Source: Pseudomonas mandelii
Lineage (GTDB): Bacteria; Pseudomonadota; Gammaproteobacteria; Pseudomonadales; Pseudomonadaceae
DNA length: 64,000 nt
Assembly (NCBI RefSeq): GCF_006438925.1
Contig: NZ_RCZA01000005.1
Location: 1 to 64,000 of the forward strand
Reading direction: 5' to 3'
Of this stretch, positions 62,416-64,000 are shown in pieces. The notes beneath the pieces are model-generated. The model worked only from the letters and a program-made list of their open reading frames with translations. It did no database searches and was not told the origin of the DNA. The first letter of the stretch is position 1. Each line of letters begins with the position of its first letter. Both the position numbers and the translations under genes were made by a program.

Positions 62416-64000
62416 ATGACGCCCGATAACCTGCTTCCCCGTTCTGCTGGCCATTTGTCCCGAGCAGACGCCTCGGTCCGGTCAATTGCCGAGCAATGGA
62501 TGGTTCCGGGTTTGCTGCTGGTCTTCCTGGTCTTTTATCTCCTGCCGCTCGTGACCCATGGCTTATGGACGCCTGACGAAACCCGTTATGGTCAGATCAG
62601 TCAGGAAATGCTGTTGAGTGGTAACTGGGTCGCTCCGCATTTCATGGGGATTCGTTATTTCGAGAAGCCGATTGCCGGTTACTGGATGATCGCCATCGGT
62701 CAGGCTGTATTTGGCGACAACCTGTTTGGGGTGCGTATCGCCTCGGCACTGAGCACCGGGCTGAGTATCTGGCTCACGTACCTGATTGCCCGTCGCCTCT
62801 GGAACGACCCGCGCAAAAGCTTCGCCTGCGCACTGTTGTATATGAGCTTCGGGTTGATCGCCGGTCAGGCCGGATACGCCAACCTCGATCCGCAATTCAC
62901 GTTGTGGGTCAACCTGAGTCTGGTTGCGCTGTGGTTTGCCATCGATAGCCAGGGTTCACGCGCTCGACTCGGCACTTGGGCGCTGTTGGGCGTTGCTTGC
63001 GGGATGGGCTTCATGACCAAGGGTTTTCTTGCCTGGTTGTTGCCCATGTTGATCGCCCTGCCCTGGATGCTCTGGCAACGACGCTTGGGTGAGTTGTTAC
63101 GTTATGGGCCGCTGGCGGTCGTCGTGGCCGCGGCGGTCTGCCTGCCATGGGTACTTGCGATCCACCATCAGGAACCGGACTTTTGGCGGTTTTTCTTCTG
63201 GAACGAACACATTCGCCGTTTCGCTGCCGATGATGCGCAGCACGCTCGTCCTTGGTGGTTCTACGTGCCGCTGCTGGTCGTATCGAGTCTGCCCTGGGCA
63301 GCCTTGCTGCCAACGACATTCGTTCAGGCCTGGCAGCACAAACGCCAGCCGGCGATCTGCTTTCTGTTGCTCTGGCTGCTATTGCCACTGGGGTTCTTCA
63401 GCCTGAGCAGCGGCAAGCTGCCAACCTATATCATGCCGTGCCTGTTACCCCTGGCGTTGCTGATGGGCCATGCTTTGACCGAGTTGCTGAACCAGGCGCG
63501 CGGCCGGGCGATTCGTATCAACGGCGTGATCAATGTCGTCATGGCGACCACAGTCCTGATCGTCCTGCTTTATCTGCAGGCCACCAAAGAGATCTACGAA
63601 AACACTGAATATTTCAGCCTGTCGCTGGTGTTTTTCGTGCTGCTTGGCTGGATCATCGCTAACGCGTTGCAAGTCTTGCGTCCATTGATGTTCTGGGCCA
63701 TGCCGGCCCTGGGCATCTGGCTGCTGGTCGCATTGCTGCCGGCGGCGATGCCCGGCCAGATTGTCGATAGCAAGATGCCCGATCAGTTCATTGCCGAGCA
63801 TCTGGATGCCTTGAGCCAGACGACCTCGCTGCTCAGCAACGATTTGGGTGCGGCATCGGCCTTGTCCTGGCGCCTGAAGCGACCGCAGATCGGGCTTTAC
63901 AATACCGTTGGCGAGCTGAAGTACGGCCTCGACGATCCCGCGATGGAATCAAGGAAAGTGACCAAGGACAGTGTCGGTCAATGGATGACCGAGGCTCGCA
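62416..64000 (+). CDS. arnT: ArnT-family lipid A aminoarabinose transferase (3' end beyond window)
   Basis: The open frame begins [20 protein letters not shown] and runs off the right edge after 528 codons; ArnT proteins are about 550 residues, so little is missing. The first periplasmic loop carries [15 protein letters not shown] with the catalytic-type D54/E55 pair, then about twelve helices ([40 protein letters not shown]) and the EKPIAGYWM motif of GT83 transferases. It moves 4-amino-4-deoxy-L-arabinose to lipid A in the periplasm. The rest of the arn operon is not upstream, so this is probably a separate copy linked to the phosphatase gene. Confidence 0.88.
   Translation, partial: MTPDNLLPRSAGHLSRADASVRSIAEQWMVPGLLLVFLVFYLLPLVTHGLWTPDETRYGQISQEMLLSGNWVAPHFMGIRYFEKPIAGYWMIAIGQAVFGDNLFGVRIASALSTGLSIWLTYLIARRLWNDPRKSFACALLYMSFGLIAGQAGYANLDPQFTLWVNLSLVALWFAIDSQGSRARLGTWALLGVACGMGFMTKGFLAWLLPMLIALPWMLWQRRLGELLRYGPLAVVVAAAVCLPWVLAIHHQEPDFWRFFFWNEHIRRFAADDAQHARPWWFYVPLLVVSSLPWAALLPTTFVQAWQHKRQPAICFLLLWLLLPLGFFSLSSGKLPTYIMPCLLPLALLMGHALTELLNQARGRAIRINGVINVVMATTVLIVLLYLQATKEIYENTEYFSLSLVFFVLLGWIIANALQVLRPLMFWAMPALGIWLLVALLPAAMPGQIVDSKMPDQFIAEHLDALSQTTSLLSNDLGAASALSWRLKRPQIGLYNTVGELKYGLDDPAMESRKVTKDSVGQWMTEAR

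Overview
The window looks like a chromosomal segment of a fluorescent Pseudomonas (P. fluorescens group). The basis is the REP elements of the GTAGGAGCTG and GCGAGCAGGCTCGCTCCCACA types, a complete hapCDEFGHI-type hydroquinone cluster, the two-gene pqiA arrangement with pqiB and pqiC, polyamine gamma-glutamylation genes and an ArnT-family transferase. No rRNA, tRNA or CRISPR array was seen.

Positions 1 to about 24.2 kb form a patchy accessory region. It opens with the right end of an IS3-family element that cuts off the front of a sensor kinase gene, followed by a D,D-carboxypeptidase. Next come a CrcB-like membrane protein, a second pst operon (pstB, pstA and pstC intact; pstS interrupted by an in-frame amber codon), a DUF202 protein and a two-part YeeE/YedE transporter. 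From 9.4 to 23.9 kb lie genes typical of defence or mobile islands: a 956-residue ABC/Rad50-like ATPase with a CxxC hook motif (RloC-like), a ParS/MbcA-type protein overlapping a membrane protein, a divergent Xre regulator with twin palindromic operators, an HNH nuclease, a 1291-residue YobI-like membrane NTPase, a pair of paralogous small unknowns, a 5'-nucleotidase, a broken DUF3223 (DCL) gene and an integrase-like protein. Several pseudogenes (kinase, pstS, small unknown, LRAT-like, epoxide hydrolase, paralogue, DUF3223) show decay, although two frameshifts lie in 7-base homopolymers and could be assembly errors. At 24149..24176 there is a sequence matching a XerC/XerD dif site at 23 of 28 positions, just where the accessory region gives way to chromosome-like genes.

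From 24.2 kb onward the genes are GC-rich and in orderly operons. They are a DUF985 cupin; a tripartite efflux operon (outer membrane factor, HlyD-type adaptor, DUF2955/FUSC-like permease); hapCDEFGHI for hydroquinone to beta-ketoadipate, with a LysR regulator and an upstream branched-chain-type ABC transporter plus porin on the same strand; an MscS-type channel; an amino-acid ABC transporter with an embedded AstE/aspartoacylase-like deacylase and a RpiR regulator; a gamma-glutamyl-polyamine cluster under an AraC regulator; pqiA1-pqiA2-pqiB-pqiC; and an envelope group of orphan sensor kinase, histidine phosphatase and arnT, the last running off the right edge.

Functionally, the hap enzymes, the ABC transporter and the porin plausibly form one uptake-and-degradation unit. 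The left accessory region is the most likely place for undescribed biology, especially the large ATPase genes, the Xre/ParS/membrane-protein cluster and the dif-like junction.
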